Shown here in pieces: positions 8,143 to 16,954 of a stretch of DNA of 64,000 nt (the stretch's first letter is position 1; every line of letters starts with the position of its first letter). Origin of the DNA: Shewanella pealeana ATCC 700345 (GTDB lineage: Bacteria > Pseudomonadota > Gammaproteobacteria > Enterobacterales > Shewanellaceae); NCBI RefSeq assembly GCF_000018285.1, contig NC_009901.1, positions 3,905,001 to 3,969,000 of the forward strand, in the 5' to 3' direction. Made by a program: the position numbers and the translations under genes. A model generated the notes under the pieces. That model did no database searches. It was not told where the DNA came from and saw only the letters and a program-made list of their open reading frames with translations.

Positions 8143-10026
8143 ATGCCTAAGCTAATTCAGTTATTACTCATCTCCCTAGCTTTTATTATGGCCTCGGTCA
8201 GCCATTATGCTGTTTCTGCCACAACGGATCTCCAACGTGCAGATGAGCTATTCGACTTGCTCGATAGTGGTGTTGTTGAGAAGAACCTCGAAAAGAAGCA
8301 ATACCTCGAAGAGCTGACCCCCTTAGTGCCAAAAAATGACCTAGCGAGGCAATTACGTTTAGCTCGAACCATCTGCTGGTCATATAACATGCAAGATGAT
8401 GCTGAAATTGCTCAAGCCTTGTTATTTGCTAAACAAGCCTTAACGCGTCCGGAGTTAACCAATTTCCCTGATGATAAATTGGACTTAGAGCTTTGCTATG
8501 CTTGGTTTTCTGAGCAAAAAGGCGATGTCGATACAGCGCTGAGTTATTACAATCGACTGGTCATTGACGCCTACAAGTTAGAAAATTTGCGCCTAATGGC
8601 TGACGTTCGAATGATGCGCGGCTATTTAACTTCGTTCCAAGGCAACTATACCCAAGGCCTAGAGGACTTAATGACGGCGCAAACCCTCTATAAAAGTTTA
8701 AATGTCACCGTTTGGGTACAGCATAGCCTCTATGAAATCGCGACGATTTATCGCCGCTTAGGTGATCAAGAAAATGCTATCCGTTATTTCAACCAGTTGC
8801 ATAAGAGCCACATCGACAACCAAGAGTTTGACAAGGCTAACGTGGTGATCTCATCAATCGCTATTGCTGAAGAGGAGCGCAAGAGCTTTACTCAAGCTAA
8901 AAAACTTTTCTTAGAAAGTTACCACTACTGGAACACTAACCAAAATGGGTTTAAGAAAGCCGGCGTAGCCGTGAACATGGCTGGAACCTTAATTAAACTT
9001 GGAGAAATCAACCAAGCCCTTAAGTACCTAGATGAGTCAGTTCCTTTTATCACTCCATCTGCGGAAGGCTTCTATAACTATATGCAGCTGTTTTATGCCC
9101 AGATATACTTGGAGCTAGGGCAGTTCGAACAAGCCCACAAAAGCATAGCCTTAGCCCGCGCAGCATTTGAGCGAGTCAAGAGTTTGCGCGGACTGGTGCA
9201 GGTGCAACTTGTAGAGAGCCAGATATTTCTTATGCAAGATAACTGGCAAGCAGCCTATGAGTCTCTATATAAGTATATGGAGCTGCATATGGAGCTTGAT
9301 AAAAAGCTATTCTCTCGCTACAACACCGAAATGCGAACCCGTTTTAATGCCGAGCAGATAGAAGCCGAGAATCGCCACCTCGTTGAAAATCATAAGCTCA
9401 AAGAGCTTGAGCTAGCCATGCTGGAGCAAAATAAAGTTCAGCAATGGATTATCATTTTTATGGGCAGCATAATCCTTATTATCATCTCGACTTTCACCTA
9501 CAAGCAGTCGCAGAAGAATAAATTACTGTCGGCGTTAGCCCTGACTGACGATCTCACTCAACTGCCTAATCGACGCTACATCTACACCCAAGCGCAGGAC
9601 TACTTTGAGAGCGCAATAAAAAACCAGCAGGCTTTATCCTGTATTAGTTTCGATGCTGACTATTTCAAACTCATTAATGACAGATATGGACACGAAGTTG
9701 GCGACGAGACCCTAAAGTTACTCGCTGATACCTGTAGAGCAGTACTCGGAACTCAATATGAAGCGGCGCGAGTGGGGGGCGAAGAGTTTCTGATCTTACT
9801 GCCGCATACCGATAAGGCTCAAGCCCTTAAGGTTGCCCAACACTTAGTTAATCAGGTTCGCAATGCTGACTTTAGCCCTTTCCCTGAAGGGTTCTCGATA
9901 ACAATAAGTGCCGGTGTTTCAAGCCTTAGCGAAACTGACGATAAGCTTTCCCAACTGCTGAAACGAGCCGATGAGGCACTTTACTTAGCCAAAAAACAAG
10001 GCCGTGACCAAGTTAAGATGAATTAA
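8143..10026 (+). CDS. TPR-containing membrane diguanylate cyclase, paralogue 1
   Basis: Makes cyclic di-GMP. Residues 1-26 are a signal peptide or membrane anchor; residues about 30-400 form tetratricopeptide-like helical repeats expected in the periplasm; a coiled coil (ENRHLVENHKLKELELAMLEQN) leads to a membrane segment at about 434-454 (WIIIFMGSIILIIISTFTY); the GGDEF domain fills the rest. The signature is GGEEF near residue 545, with DADYFKLINDRYGHEVGDE upstream. The inhibitory RxxD site is absent: the four residues in its place are GTQY. The next gene is a close full-length paralogue of identical length. Confidence 0.93.
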   Translation: MPKLIQLLLISLAFIMASVSHYAVSATTDLQRADELFDLLDSGVVEKNLEKKQYLEELTPLVPKNDLARQLRLARTICWSYNMQDDAEIAQALLFAKQALTRPELTNFPDDKLDLELCYAWFSEQKGDVDTALSYYNRLVIDAYKLENLRLMADVRMMRGYLTSFQGNYTQGLEDLMTAQTLYKSLNVTVWVQHSLYEIATIYRRLGDQENAIRYFNQLHKSHIDNQEFDKANVVISSIAIAEEERKSFTQAKKLFLESYHYWNTNQNGFKKAGVAVNMAGTLIKLGEINQALKYLDESVPFITPSAEGFYNYMQLFYAQIYLELGQFEQAHKSIALARAAFERVKSLRGLVQVQLVESQIFLMQDNWQAAYESLYKYMELHMELDKKLFSRYNTEMRTRFNAEQIEAENRHLVENHKLKELELAMLEQNKVQQWIIIFMGSIILIIISTFTYKQSQKNKLLSALALTDDLTQLPNRRYIYTQAQDYFESAIKNQQALSCISFDADYFKLINDRYGHEVGDETLKLLADTCRAVLGTQYEAARVGGEEFLILLPHTDKAQALKVAQHLVNQVRNADFSPFPEGFSITISAGVSSLSETDDKLSQLLKRADEALYLAKKQGRDQVKMN

Positions 10027-10262
10027 TAGTCTGTCACTTTGGTTTTCAAGTCTGGCTTTCATTGCAGTAAATAGTCGGTTTTAGGCGAAAGATTTATAAC
10101 TATCAGCTTTGGCTATATTAAGGACCTGAAAAGGCTAGCTTAGAGGCTTATGTTTGGCTTTACTCTATTACTCGGAACGACACTAAAGCTTGCTATACCT
10201 CATATTGCATAGTGTATAATTAGGCCTAAATATCAATAACTTCCACTCGAAGTCGACTCTAA

Positions 10263-12146
10263 ATGCCTAAACTTTCCCTGTTAATACAAATTCTGCTATT
10301 TGTAAGCACTCTTACGGTGTGCAGTTTAGGCTTCGCCGAACAAACTAACATCCAAAAGGCAGATAAAATTTTTGCCATTATCGATAGTGGCACCATTGAC
10401 AATCCCGAAGCCTATAACCTGCATCTAACTCAATTAGAAAGCTTAATCTCAAAAGGGGATACCTCAAGACAACTGCGCCTACAACGAGCCCTGTGTTGGT
10501 CATTCAACCCTTATATAAAAGAGCAAATCCCAACAGCTTTAGCATTTGCCAAACACGTACTGACCAACCCTAAATTAGTAAACTTTCCAGACCATAAGCT
10601 CGACTTGGAGCTGTGCCACACTTGGTTTTCAGAGAAGCATGGCAACGTAGAAGCGGCGCTAAAAGGTTATAACAAGATAATAGAAGAGGCCTATGCTCGA
10701 GAGAATTTACGCTTGGTGGCCGATGCCAGAAATATGCGTGGCTTCTTACGATCTTACCAAGGTAACTTTACTCAAGGACTCGAAGACTTACTGATAGCCC
10801 ATGCTTTGTATCAAAATTTAAACCTACCCGCTTGGGCTCATAGCAGCTTGTATGAAATCGCCACCAGTTATCGCCGCCTAGGCGAACATAAAAATGCTAT
10901 TCGTTACTTTAAACAAGTTCAAAACGGCCATATTAACAAGCAAAACTTTGATGGTGCCAATGCCATATCTGTCTCAATTGCCATTGCTGAAGAAGAACAA
11001 GGTAATCTCGAAGTCGCAAAGACATTGTTTGAAGAGAGTCATGACTATTGGAGAAACAACAAAAAAGAGTTAGAGCAAGCTACTGTTGCAGTGAATATCG
11101 CGAGTACCTTGATAAAACTCGGTGAGTTTACTCAAGCTCACCAATACCTAGATGAAGCCGAGCCGTTTATCCTGTCTACAGATACCGCGTTTTACAGCTT
11201 TTTACATCTATTTCGCGCACAAGCGTACCTTGCAGAGAGTCAACTGTCTCAGGCTCACAAGAGTATTGCATACGCCCGCAGCGCTTTTAGCAGAGTGAAG
11301 AACATACGCGGGTTGGCACAATTGCAATTAGTCGAAAGCCAGGCATTTCTCAAGCAAAAAGATTGGAAACAAGCCTACTATGCACTCTCTGAATATATGA
11401 AGTTGCATATCGAACTCGATAGTAAGCAACTTTCAAGCTACACCACAGAGATGCGTACCCGCTTCAATGCCGATCAAATTGAACAAGAAAACCGTCATCT
11501 TATAGAAAATCAGCAGCTCAGAGAATTAGAGCTGGCCATGTTAGAACAAAATGAACTACAGCAAGGGATCATTATCTTTCTAGGTGGCTTTATCATCTTG
11601 ATTGTTTCGGTGTTTGCCTATAAACAAATTCAAAAGAACAAACTATTATCGGCACTTGCGCTAACGGATGACCTCACCCAACTTCCCAACCGACGCTATA
11701 TTTATGCTAAGGCTCAGACCTACTTCGAACAGGCTCAAAGGACCGAGAGTCCATTATCGGTGATCACCTTCGATATCGACTATTTCAAGCTAATTAACGA
11801 CAAGTTTGGTCACGAAGTCGGCGATCACGCCTTAAAGCTTCTGGCGGATACATGCCGCGAAGTGCTCGCAACACAATATAAGACCGCCCGTATTGGCGGC
11901 GAAGAGTTTTTAGTTATCTTGCCTGATACCGATTTGGCACAGGGTTATAAGATAGCTCAGGCCTTGGTGCATAGTGTCAGATACGGTGATTTTAGCCAAC
12001 TACCATCAGGGTTTAGCATGACTATCAGTGCCGGTGTCGCAAGCCTCAGCACTGCGGACAGCAAGTTGTCGCTGCTCCTCAAAAAAGCCGACCAAGCCTT
12101 GTACATAGCTAAAACAGAAGGTCGCAACCAAGCTAGGATGGGTTAA
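10263..12146 (+). CDS. TPR-containing membrane diguanylate cyclase, paralogue 2
   Basis: Same length (627 residues) and same architecture as the preceding gene: signal peptide, periplasmic TPR-like repeats, coiled coil, membrane segment (GIIIFLGGFIILIVSVFAY), then GGDEF. Long stretches are nearly identical, such as LSALALTDDLTQLPNRRYIY. The signature is GGEEF, so it is probably active; the RxxD site is again replaced (ATQY). The TPR half has diverged more than the GGDEF half, suggesting separate input signals. It is separated from paralogue 1 by 236 bases that hold a plausible -10 (tataat) at about 10215, so it is likely transcribed on its own. Confidence 0.93.
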   Translation: MPKLSLLIQILLFVSTLTVCSLGFAEQTNIQKADKIFAIIDSGTIDNPEAYNLHLTQLESLISKGDTSRQLRLQRALCWSFNPYIKEQIPTALAFAKHVLTNPKLVNFPDHKLDLELCHTWFSEKHGNVEAALKGYNKIIEEAYARENLRLVADARNMRGFLRSYQGNFTQGLEDLLIAHALYQNLNLPAWAHSSLYEIATSYRRLGEHKNAIRYFKQVQNGHINKQNFDGANAISVSIAIAEEEQGNLEVAKTLFEESHDYWRNNKKELEQATVAVNIASTLIKLGEFTQAHQYLDEAEPFILSTDTAFYSFLHLFRAQAYLAESQLSQAHKSIAYARSAFSRVKNIRGLAQLQLVESQAFLKQKDWKQAYYALSEYMKLHIELDSKQLSSYTTEMRTRFNADQIEQENRHLIENQQLRELELAMLEQNELQQGIIIFLGGFIILIVSVFAYKQIQKNKLLSALALTDDLTQLPNRRYIYAKAQTYFEQAQRTESPLSVITFDIDYFKLINDKFGHEVGDHALKLLADTCREVLATQYKTARIGGEEFLVILPDTDLAQGYKIAQALVHSVRYGDFSQLPSGFSMTISAGVASLSTADSKLSLLLKKADQALYIAKTEGRNQARMG

Positions 12147-12158
12147 CTGTGCTACAGA

Positions 12159-12206
12159 TGGGGATACCTATTCATCCCCAATAACTGCTATCATTAGCGG
12201 TTATTC
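12159..12206 (+). terminator. Two adjacent hairpins after the second cyclase gene
   Basis: tggggat / atcccca (12159-12180) and aataactgcta / tagcggttatt (12181-12206, with one G-T pair) form two consecutive stems 12 bases after the stop. Neither is followed by a strong T run, so termination efficiency is uncertain. Confidence 0.5.
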
Positions 12207-12263
12207 TAAGCCGTTACTTTTCACCAATACTTTTAGCCAATACTTTTAGTAAATAATAGGCCT

Positions 12264-13487
12264 ATGTCCGACACTCCTTCACAACTTGCCCCAATCGACA
12301 GCCTAACGTCCACTCAACTTGGCGAATTAGCCCTTAACATTAAAGTTTGGGGCCAAGAACTAGGCTTTGCGCAAATTGGTATTTGCGATACAGACCTCAG
12401 TGCAGAAGAGCCAAAGCTTCAAGCTTGGTTAGACAAAGATTATCACGGCGACATGGGCTATATGGCCAATCATGGCATGATGCGCGCGCGAGCTTATGAG
12501 CTCCATCCTGGCACTGTGCGGGTTATTTCAGCGCGGATGAATTATCTCCCTCCTGAGGCTGGGTTCGCCTTCAATCTTAAAGATCCTAATCTTGGTTATA
12601 TTTCCCGTTATGCTGGCGGTCGCGACTACCACAAGATGATCCGCAACCGTCTTAAAAAGCTAGGCGACAGAATTGAAGCCGAGCTAAAAGAACTTGGTAT
12701 AAGTAAACCTAACTCCCGTCCTTTCGTCGACTCTGCGCCAATTTTAGAGCGCCCCTTAGCCGACAAGGCAGGCCTTGGTTGGACCGGAAAACACAGCTTA
12801 TTGCTGAATCAAGATGCTGGCAGCTGGTTCTTTTTAGGGGAACTATTAATCGACTTACCTTTACCGGTCGATATTCCGGTTGTTGAAGGCTGTAATACCT
12901 GCGTGGCCTGTATCAAGTCTTGCCCGACGAACGCAATTGTCGAACCTTATATCGTCGATGGGAGTCGCTGTATTTCCTATTTAACCATTGAGCTGCAAGG
13001 TGCAATTCCCGTTGAGTTTAGAGAAGCTATCGGTAATCGAATCTACGGCTGTGATGATTGTCAGTTGGTCTGCCCGGTTAATGCTAAGGCGCCCCTCACT
13101 GAAGAAAGCGATTTCCACACCCGCGCTTCGCTCAAGCAGCCTCGACTACTTGAGTTATTTGCATGGAGTGAGGCTGAGTTTTTAAAACTCACCGAAGGCA
13201 GTCCAATTCGCCGCATCGGCCATGCTCGCTGGCTAAGAAACATTGCCGTCGCCCTAGGTAATGCCCCTAGCAGCGAAGAAATCATCACAGCACTCGAGGC
13301 TCGTAAACTCTCCAGTGAAGTGGATGAGATGGTAACAGAGCATATTGACTGGGCCGTTAATCAGCAGCGACAGAAACTTGAACAACAAAAAGCGCAGCCT
13401 GAAGCTACGCTGACTTATAACACTCAAAGTCGTAAAACCCAGAGGGTGATCCGCAGTATTGAAAAAGGCTTACCGAGAGACGCCTAA
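12264..13487 (+). CDS. queG: Epoxyqueuosine reductase
   Basis: Last step of queuosine biosynthesis: cobalamin-dependent reduction of epoxyqueuosine to queuosine in tRNA; cytosolic. The N-terminal cobalamin-binding domain includes YISRYAGGRDYHKMIRNRLKKL and RPFVDSAPILERPLADKAGLGWTGKHS, typical of QueG. Two [4Fe-4S] motifs follow: CNTCVACIKSCP near residue 212 and the second group ending CDDCQLVCP near residue 262. A basic, repeat-poor tail of about 40 residues (KAQPEATLTYNTQSRKTQRVIRS) extends the C-terminus. The usual neighbours (nnrD/tsaE) are absent. B12 dependence links it loosely to the btuB gene in this window. Confidence 0.95.
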   Translation: MSDTPSQLAPIDSLTSTQLGELALNIKVWGQELGFAQIGICDTDLSAEEPKLQAWLDKDYHGDMGYMANHGMMRARAYELHPGTVRVISARMNYLPPEAGFAFNLKDPNLGYISRYAGGRDYHKMIRNRLKKLGDRIEAELKELGISKPNSRPFVDSAPILERPLADKAGLGWTGKHSLLLNQDAGSWFFLGELLIDLPLPVDIPVVEGCNTCVACIKSCPTNAIVEPYIVDGSRCISYLTIELQGAIPVEFREAIGNRIYGCDDCQLVCPVNAKAPLTEESDFHTRASLKQPRLLELFAWSEAEFLKLTEGSPIRRIGHARWLRNIAVALGNAPSSEEIITALEARKLSSEVDEMVTEHIDWAVNQQRQKLEQQKAQPEATLTYNTQSRKTQRVIRSIEKGLPRDA

Positions 13488-13553
13488 CGTTTTATTGCTT
13501 AAGCCCTAACGTTAAAAAGCATGAAGCTAAAAGCATAAGCGAAACAGCAAAAC

Positions 13554-13766
13554 TTAGGCTTTGGGGTCTAAGGTGAAACCCACTTTTATTGTTACTTGCC
13601 AATGAGCGACCATACCTTCTTCTAGATGTCCTCGGGTTTCAACCACCTGAAACCACCTAAGGTGCTTCAATGATTCATTTGCCGTGGCTATGGCATTTTT
13701 AATGGCTTCATCTGAGCTAATTGGAGACGATCCTGCTAGTTCGATAATCTTGTAGGTATGACTCAT
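13554..13766 (-). CDS. Dodecin, flavin-storage protein
   Basis: A 70-residue protein of the dodecin family, which forms hollow dodecamers that bind and buffer flavins. The characteristic features are the start [14 protein letters not shown], the helix [26 protein letters not shown] with the flavin-stacking tryptophan, and the final strand [13 protein letters not shown]. The length is exactly as expected. It is convergent with queG and has no partner gene. Confidence 0.93.
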   Translation of the reverse strand: MSHTYKIIELAGSSPISSDEAIKNAIATANESLKHLRWFQVVETRGHLEEGMVAHWQVTIKVGFTLDPKA

Positions 13767-13929
13767 ATTGACTCCAAAACTGGTTAAGGTAATGACCTTA
13801 ACCAGTATAGAACAACATCTGGGGTAGTCAGTGTGTGCCTAACATTTTTACCGTTAACTTTAATACCAAGCTTGCTAGCCATTACACACCAAAAGCCACT
13901 GAGTAAACACCATGACAACAGATTAGGAT

Positions 13930-14433
13930 TTAGTTACTCACTTCAAAGCTGCCAACACCAAAGTCGAACGTTTTAGCTAAACGATTCCAAGCATTAATTT
14001 GGATCACAGCTAATGTCAGCTCGCTTATCTCTTGACTAGAGAAGTAACTGCTAAGTGCTGTTGTCGCCTGCTGCAGACGCGTCTCATCATGGGTCACTCC
14101 AACATGGGGAAGATCCGTGAGCGCCTCGGCCCAGTTTAATACCACACGCTCTTTCTGAGTGTAATAAGGCGCTTCGCGCCAGATAGACAAGGACGCCATT
14201 CTCTGGGCTGTCTCGCCAGCAGCTAATGCCTCTTTAAAGTGCATATCGATGCAGTAGGCACAGCCGTTAATTAACGACACACGATAACGAATAAGCTCGA
14301 GTAAAGTATGGTCAAGTCCACTGTTATTAACATGATTTTCTGTTTTTAACATACAGGCCATCACTCTACTGCTGATATCACTACTCTCTAGTGCTGAAGT
14401 AATTGAAAGGTGTTGTTTAGTTGCTTGTGTCAT
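13930..14433 (-). CDS. AhpD-like carboxymuconolactone-decarboxylase-family protein
   Basis: A 167-residue member of the alkylhydroperoxidase AhpD core family. The catalytic C-x2-C pair with downstream histidine is present in INGCAYCIDMHFKEALAAGE near residues 58-77, and an ELIRYRVS segment precedes it as usual. These proteins use the cysteine pair for peroxide or disulfide reduction. It is divergent from a LysR-family gene 129 bases away, so that regulator probably controls it (inference). The start is preceded by aaggtacaagag. Confidence 0.88.
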   Translation of the reverse strand: MTQATKQHLSITSALESSDISSRVMACMLKTENHVNNSGLDHTLLELIRYRVSLINGCAYCIDMHFKEALAAGETAQRMASLSIWREAPYYTQKERVVLNWAEALTDLPHVGVTHDETRLQQATTALSSYFSSQEISELTLAVIQINAWNRLAKTFDFGVGSFEVSN

Positions 14434-14520
14434 CTCTTGTACCTTGTTAATTGAATCAATTTATTGAACAAGAGACATTATCCATAGATAGAAAAAAGCT
14501 GGAATACAGATAAAAACTGT

Positions 14521-14549
14521 TTTACCTTTGCGTAAAACGCAAAGGTAAA
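14521..14549. promoter_or_regulatory. Inverted-repeat operator candidate between the AhpD-like and LysR genes
   Basis: tttacctttgcg and cgcaaaggtaaa are exact 12-base inverted repeats separated by taaaa, just upstream of the LysR start and about 90 bases from the divergent gene. The position and symmetry suit autoregulation and control of the divergent gene. Confidence 0.6.
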
Positions 14550-14562
14550 GTTAGGACAATTC

Positions 14563-15456
14563 ATGTTAAGTGCGATGCGGATCTTCATCAAAGTGGTTGA
14601 ACTAGGAAGCTTCTCCAAAGCTGCCGAAGTACTCAATATGGCGCCATCAAGTGTCGCCCGCAATATCGACAGTCTTGAGCAAGACTTTAATGCAGTCTTG
14701 CTCAAGCGCAGCACTCGTCAGCTATTACTCACTGAAGCCGGTGAACTCTTCTTAGAAGGTGCACGCAAGCTGGTTAATGATGAAGAGACCCTGAAAACGT
14801 CGCTTTCAAAACGAGATAGCCAACCTGAAGGAATATTAAGGATATCGGTCTTTGAAGGATTTGGGCGGGTAAAAATCTGCCCTATTCTGCCCGATTTCTT
14901 AGCTCAATACCCTAAAGTAAAGATTGAAATAGACTTAGATAATCAACTGGTAGATTTACACTCAGAAAATGTGGACATTGCAATTCGCATTGGCAATGCA
15001 CAAGATTCGAGTCTAAACGCCAGAATGCTGATGGCAAACCAAACTTCGCTCTGTGCTAGCGCTAAATACCTGGCTCAATTTGGCACTCCTAAGAAGCCTG
15101 AAGAGTTGCAGCATCATAACTGTTTACTCCTCGACCGGGACAGGCAGCGCACCTACTGGCATTTCAAAAAGGGCAATCAATATAAGAAAGTCCCAGTGCA
15201 AGGCAACTTAACCTCAAGAGGCGGCACGCCCATTCTAGAGGCGGCGATACATCACGGCGGCATAGTGCAACTGTCGAGTTGGATGATGGAAGACTTAATC
15301 CAAGATGGCAGTTTAGTGCGCTGCCTACCCGACTGGACACCCTCACTGTCAGAGCAATCCAGTGGCGATATCTATGCGCTCTACCGCGGCGGTAAGCACA
15401 TGCGGCCAGTGATCCGCGCCTTTATCGATTACTTAGTAAAGGCGCTAAAGCGATAA
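14563..15456 (+). CDS. LysR-family transcriptional regulator
   Basis: 297 residues with an N-terminal winged helix-turn-helix (MRIFIKVVELGSFSKAAEVLNMAPSS) and a C-terminal LysR substrate-binding domain (LRISVFEGFGRVKICPILPDFLAQYP). It is of the CrgA/AaeR-like subgroup (single aromatic or small effector unknown). It is divergent from the AhpD-like gene. The intergenic region contains the dyad tttaccTTTGCGtaaaaCGCAAAggtaaa at about 14521-14549, a near-perfect inverted repeat likely to be its operator. Confidence 0.92.
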   Translation: MLSAMRIFIKVVELGSFSKAAEVLNMAPSSVARNIDSLEQDFNAVLLKRSTRQLLLTEAGELFLEGARKLVNDEETLKTSLSKRDSQPEGILRISVFEGFGRVKICPILPDFLAQYPKVKIEIDLDNQLVDLHSENVDIAIRIGNAQDSSLNARMLMANQTSLCASAKYLAQFGTPKKPEELQHHNCLLLDRDRQRTYWHFKKGNQYKKVPVQGNLTSRGGTPILEAAIHHGGIVQLSSWMMEDLIQDGSLVRCLPDWTPSLSEQSSGDIYALYRGGKHMRPVIRAFIDYLVKALKR

Positions 15457-15477
15457 TATTACCCACTTTAGAACAGC

Positions 15478-15512
15478 AAAAAGCCGCATAACTAAATGAT
15501 ATGCGGCTTTTA
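15478..15512. terminator. Bidirectional terminator between the LysR gene and scsD
   Basis: aaagccgcata / tatgcggcttt is a perfect 11-bp stem flanked by A and T runs, lying between two convergent genes. Confidence 0.85.
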
Positions 15513-15536
15513 TTAGCCCTGGCGATCTTAGCTAGC

Positions 15537-16103
15537 TTATGCCAAGAGCATACGCCACCAAATTCCTGGCAAGCTAGTAAAGCCACTCGTGTAATAAGCC
15601 AGCTCACCATCTTTTATCACTAACAGCGTGGGCGTTAACTGCATTGACCACTGCTGTGATATTTCTCCGCGAGGGTCATTCACCACGGCAAAGTCATACC
15701 CTTTATGCTGTAAGTATTTACGCACTTTCTCATCCGTTCCCGAGTTCATCGCGACGGTAATAACCGGATATTGGCTGGCGGCGATATCGACCGATGGACT
15801 AACAAAACTACATACCGGGCACCAAGACCCCCAAAAATACAGCAACACAGGTTGCTTGTGGCTCATAGCTAATAAATCAACCTTGTCACCTTGCACCGTC
15901 GTTGCTTGAATATTGGGTAGCTGATCTGTAGAAATATCTCGACTGCGCCATACGTCCAGCGCAGCAGAGAACACAGTTAACACCACCAGCATAAACAACA
16001 GTTGCTTGAGCCAACCAAATAACCTTCGTCCAAAAGATTGATGCTTAACTGCAATTTTGTCTCTCGAATTCGGCTTATCAGGCCTTTGGCTATCCGTGCT
16101 CAT
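15537..16103 (-). CDS. scsD: ScsD-type membrane-anchored thioredoxin-like protein
   Basis: Membrane-tethered thioredoxin-fold protein of the suppressor-of-copper-sensitivity system. A cytosolic N-terminus of about 30 residues is followed by a membrane segment (LKQLLFMLVVLTVFSAALDV), then a periplasmic TlpA/ResA-like domain with the redox motif WGSWCPVCSF near residue 97 and the cis-proline segment MQLTPTLLVI. It is the third gene of the operon, overlapping scsC by 14 bases. It probably exchanges electrons with ScsB. Confidence 0.88.
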   Translation of the reverse strand: MSTDSQRPDKPNSRDKIAVKHQSFGRRLFGWLKQLLFMLVVLTVFSAALDVWRSRDISTDQLPNIQATTVQGDKVDLLAMSHKQPVLLYFWGSWCPVCSFVSPSVDIAASQYPVITVAMNSGTDEKVRKYLQHKGYDFAVVNDPRGEISQQWSMQLTPTLLVIKDGELAYYTSGFTSLPGIWWRMLLA

Positions 16104-16833
16104 CTTGTGCCTCCAATGCCTGCTCGACTTGCTGCTTTAGCTGTGAAAATGGCACCAAGCCCACAATAATGTTCTCTCCAATCACCATACTCGGTGTGCC
16201 ACCTAATCTTAATCCCCTCATTAATTCAAGGTTATCTGAAATCGCTGGAGATATGCTTGCGTCAGCCTGACTCAACCATTGACTGGTATTTGTCATCGCT
16301 GCGACTTTAGCTATTGTTTGACTATCTAAACGACGTGGTGACGCCATTAACATCTCTTTTAATTTTAAATACTTATCAGGCTCATTCATCCAAACCCTTT
16401 GTGCAAAATCGACCGCCTCAACAGAGCTTTGTCCCTGTAATGGTACCATTTTTACTATGACTTTAAGCTGTGGATATTCAGCCATAAGCTTATCTAACTC
16501 AGGCTCCAGTTTCTTGCAGTAGGGGCAGTTAAAGTCGGTAAAGTAAACCATGGTGATTTGTGGCGTTTCTGCACCTTTCCACGGGTCGTCGGCTTGATGA
16601 AACAGAGCTGAGCGATTGGCATTTATCATCTCCTTCATAGTTGGCGCACTCACCCACATAGGGTTAACCCTTGAGCCTTCAGCTTTCACATTTTGACTGA
16701 TGATCAACATCGCACAATAAAACGCAAATGCGGCTATGGTCGATATAAAGAGTCCTGCTTGAAACTTACTTTTAAAAATTGGCTGCTTAGGGCCTAGATA
16801 ATTGTGTGTTTTATGAGTCTTCATTCTTTTCAC
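16090..16833 (-). CDS. scsC: ScsC-type DsbA/DsbG-like thiol oxidoreductase
   Basis: Periplasmic thiol-disulfide protein, 247 residues. An N-terminal membrane segment or signal (FQAGLFISTIAAFAFYCAMLII) is followed by a DsbA-like thioredoxin domain with FTDFNCPYCKKLEPELDKL near residue 102 and the cis-proline motif GGTPSMVIGENIIVG near residue 212. In characterised systems ScsC is reduced by ScsB and protects from copper. It lies between scsB and scsD on the same strand. Confidence 0.88.
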   Translation of the reverse strand: MKRMKTHKTHNYLGPKQPIFKSKFQAGLFISTIAAFAFYCAMLIISQNVKAEGSRVNPMWVSAPTMKEMINANRSALFHQADDPWKGAETPQITMVYFTDFNCPYCKKLEPELDKLMAEYPQLKVIVKMVPLQGQSSVEAVDFAQRVWMNEPDKYLKLKEMLMASPRRLDSQTIAKVAAMTNTSQWLSQADASISPAISDNLELMRGLRLGGTPSMVIGENIIVGLVPFSQLKQQVEQALEAQDEHG

Positions 16834-16954
16834 TTAGGCTTTCTCTTAAAATGTTCTCTTAGCGCTGCCAATAGCAGCGCTCTTAACTATTTCTTTAACA
16901 CTTACATTTGGCGCTATTAGCTTCGTATTTAGCGCTTGCAAGTGTTAATTTGGA

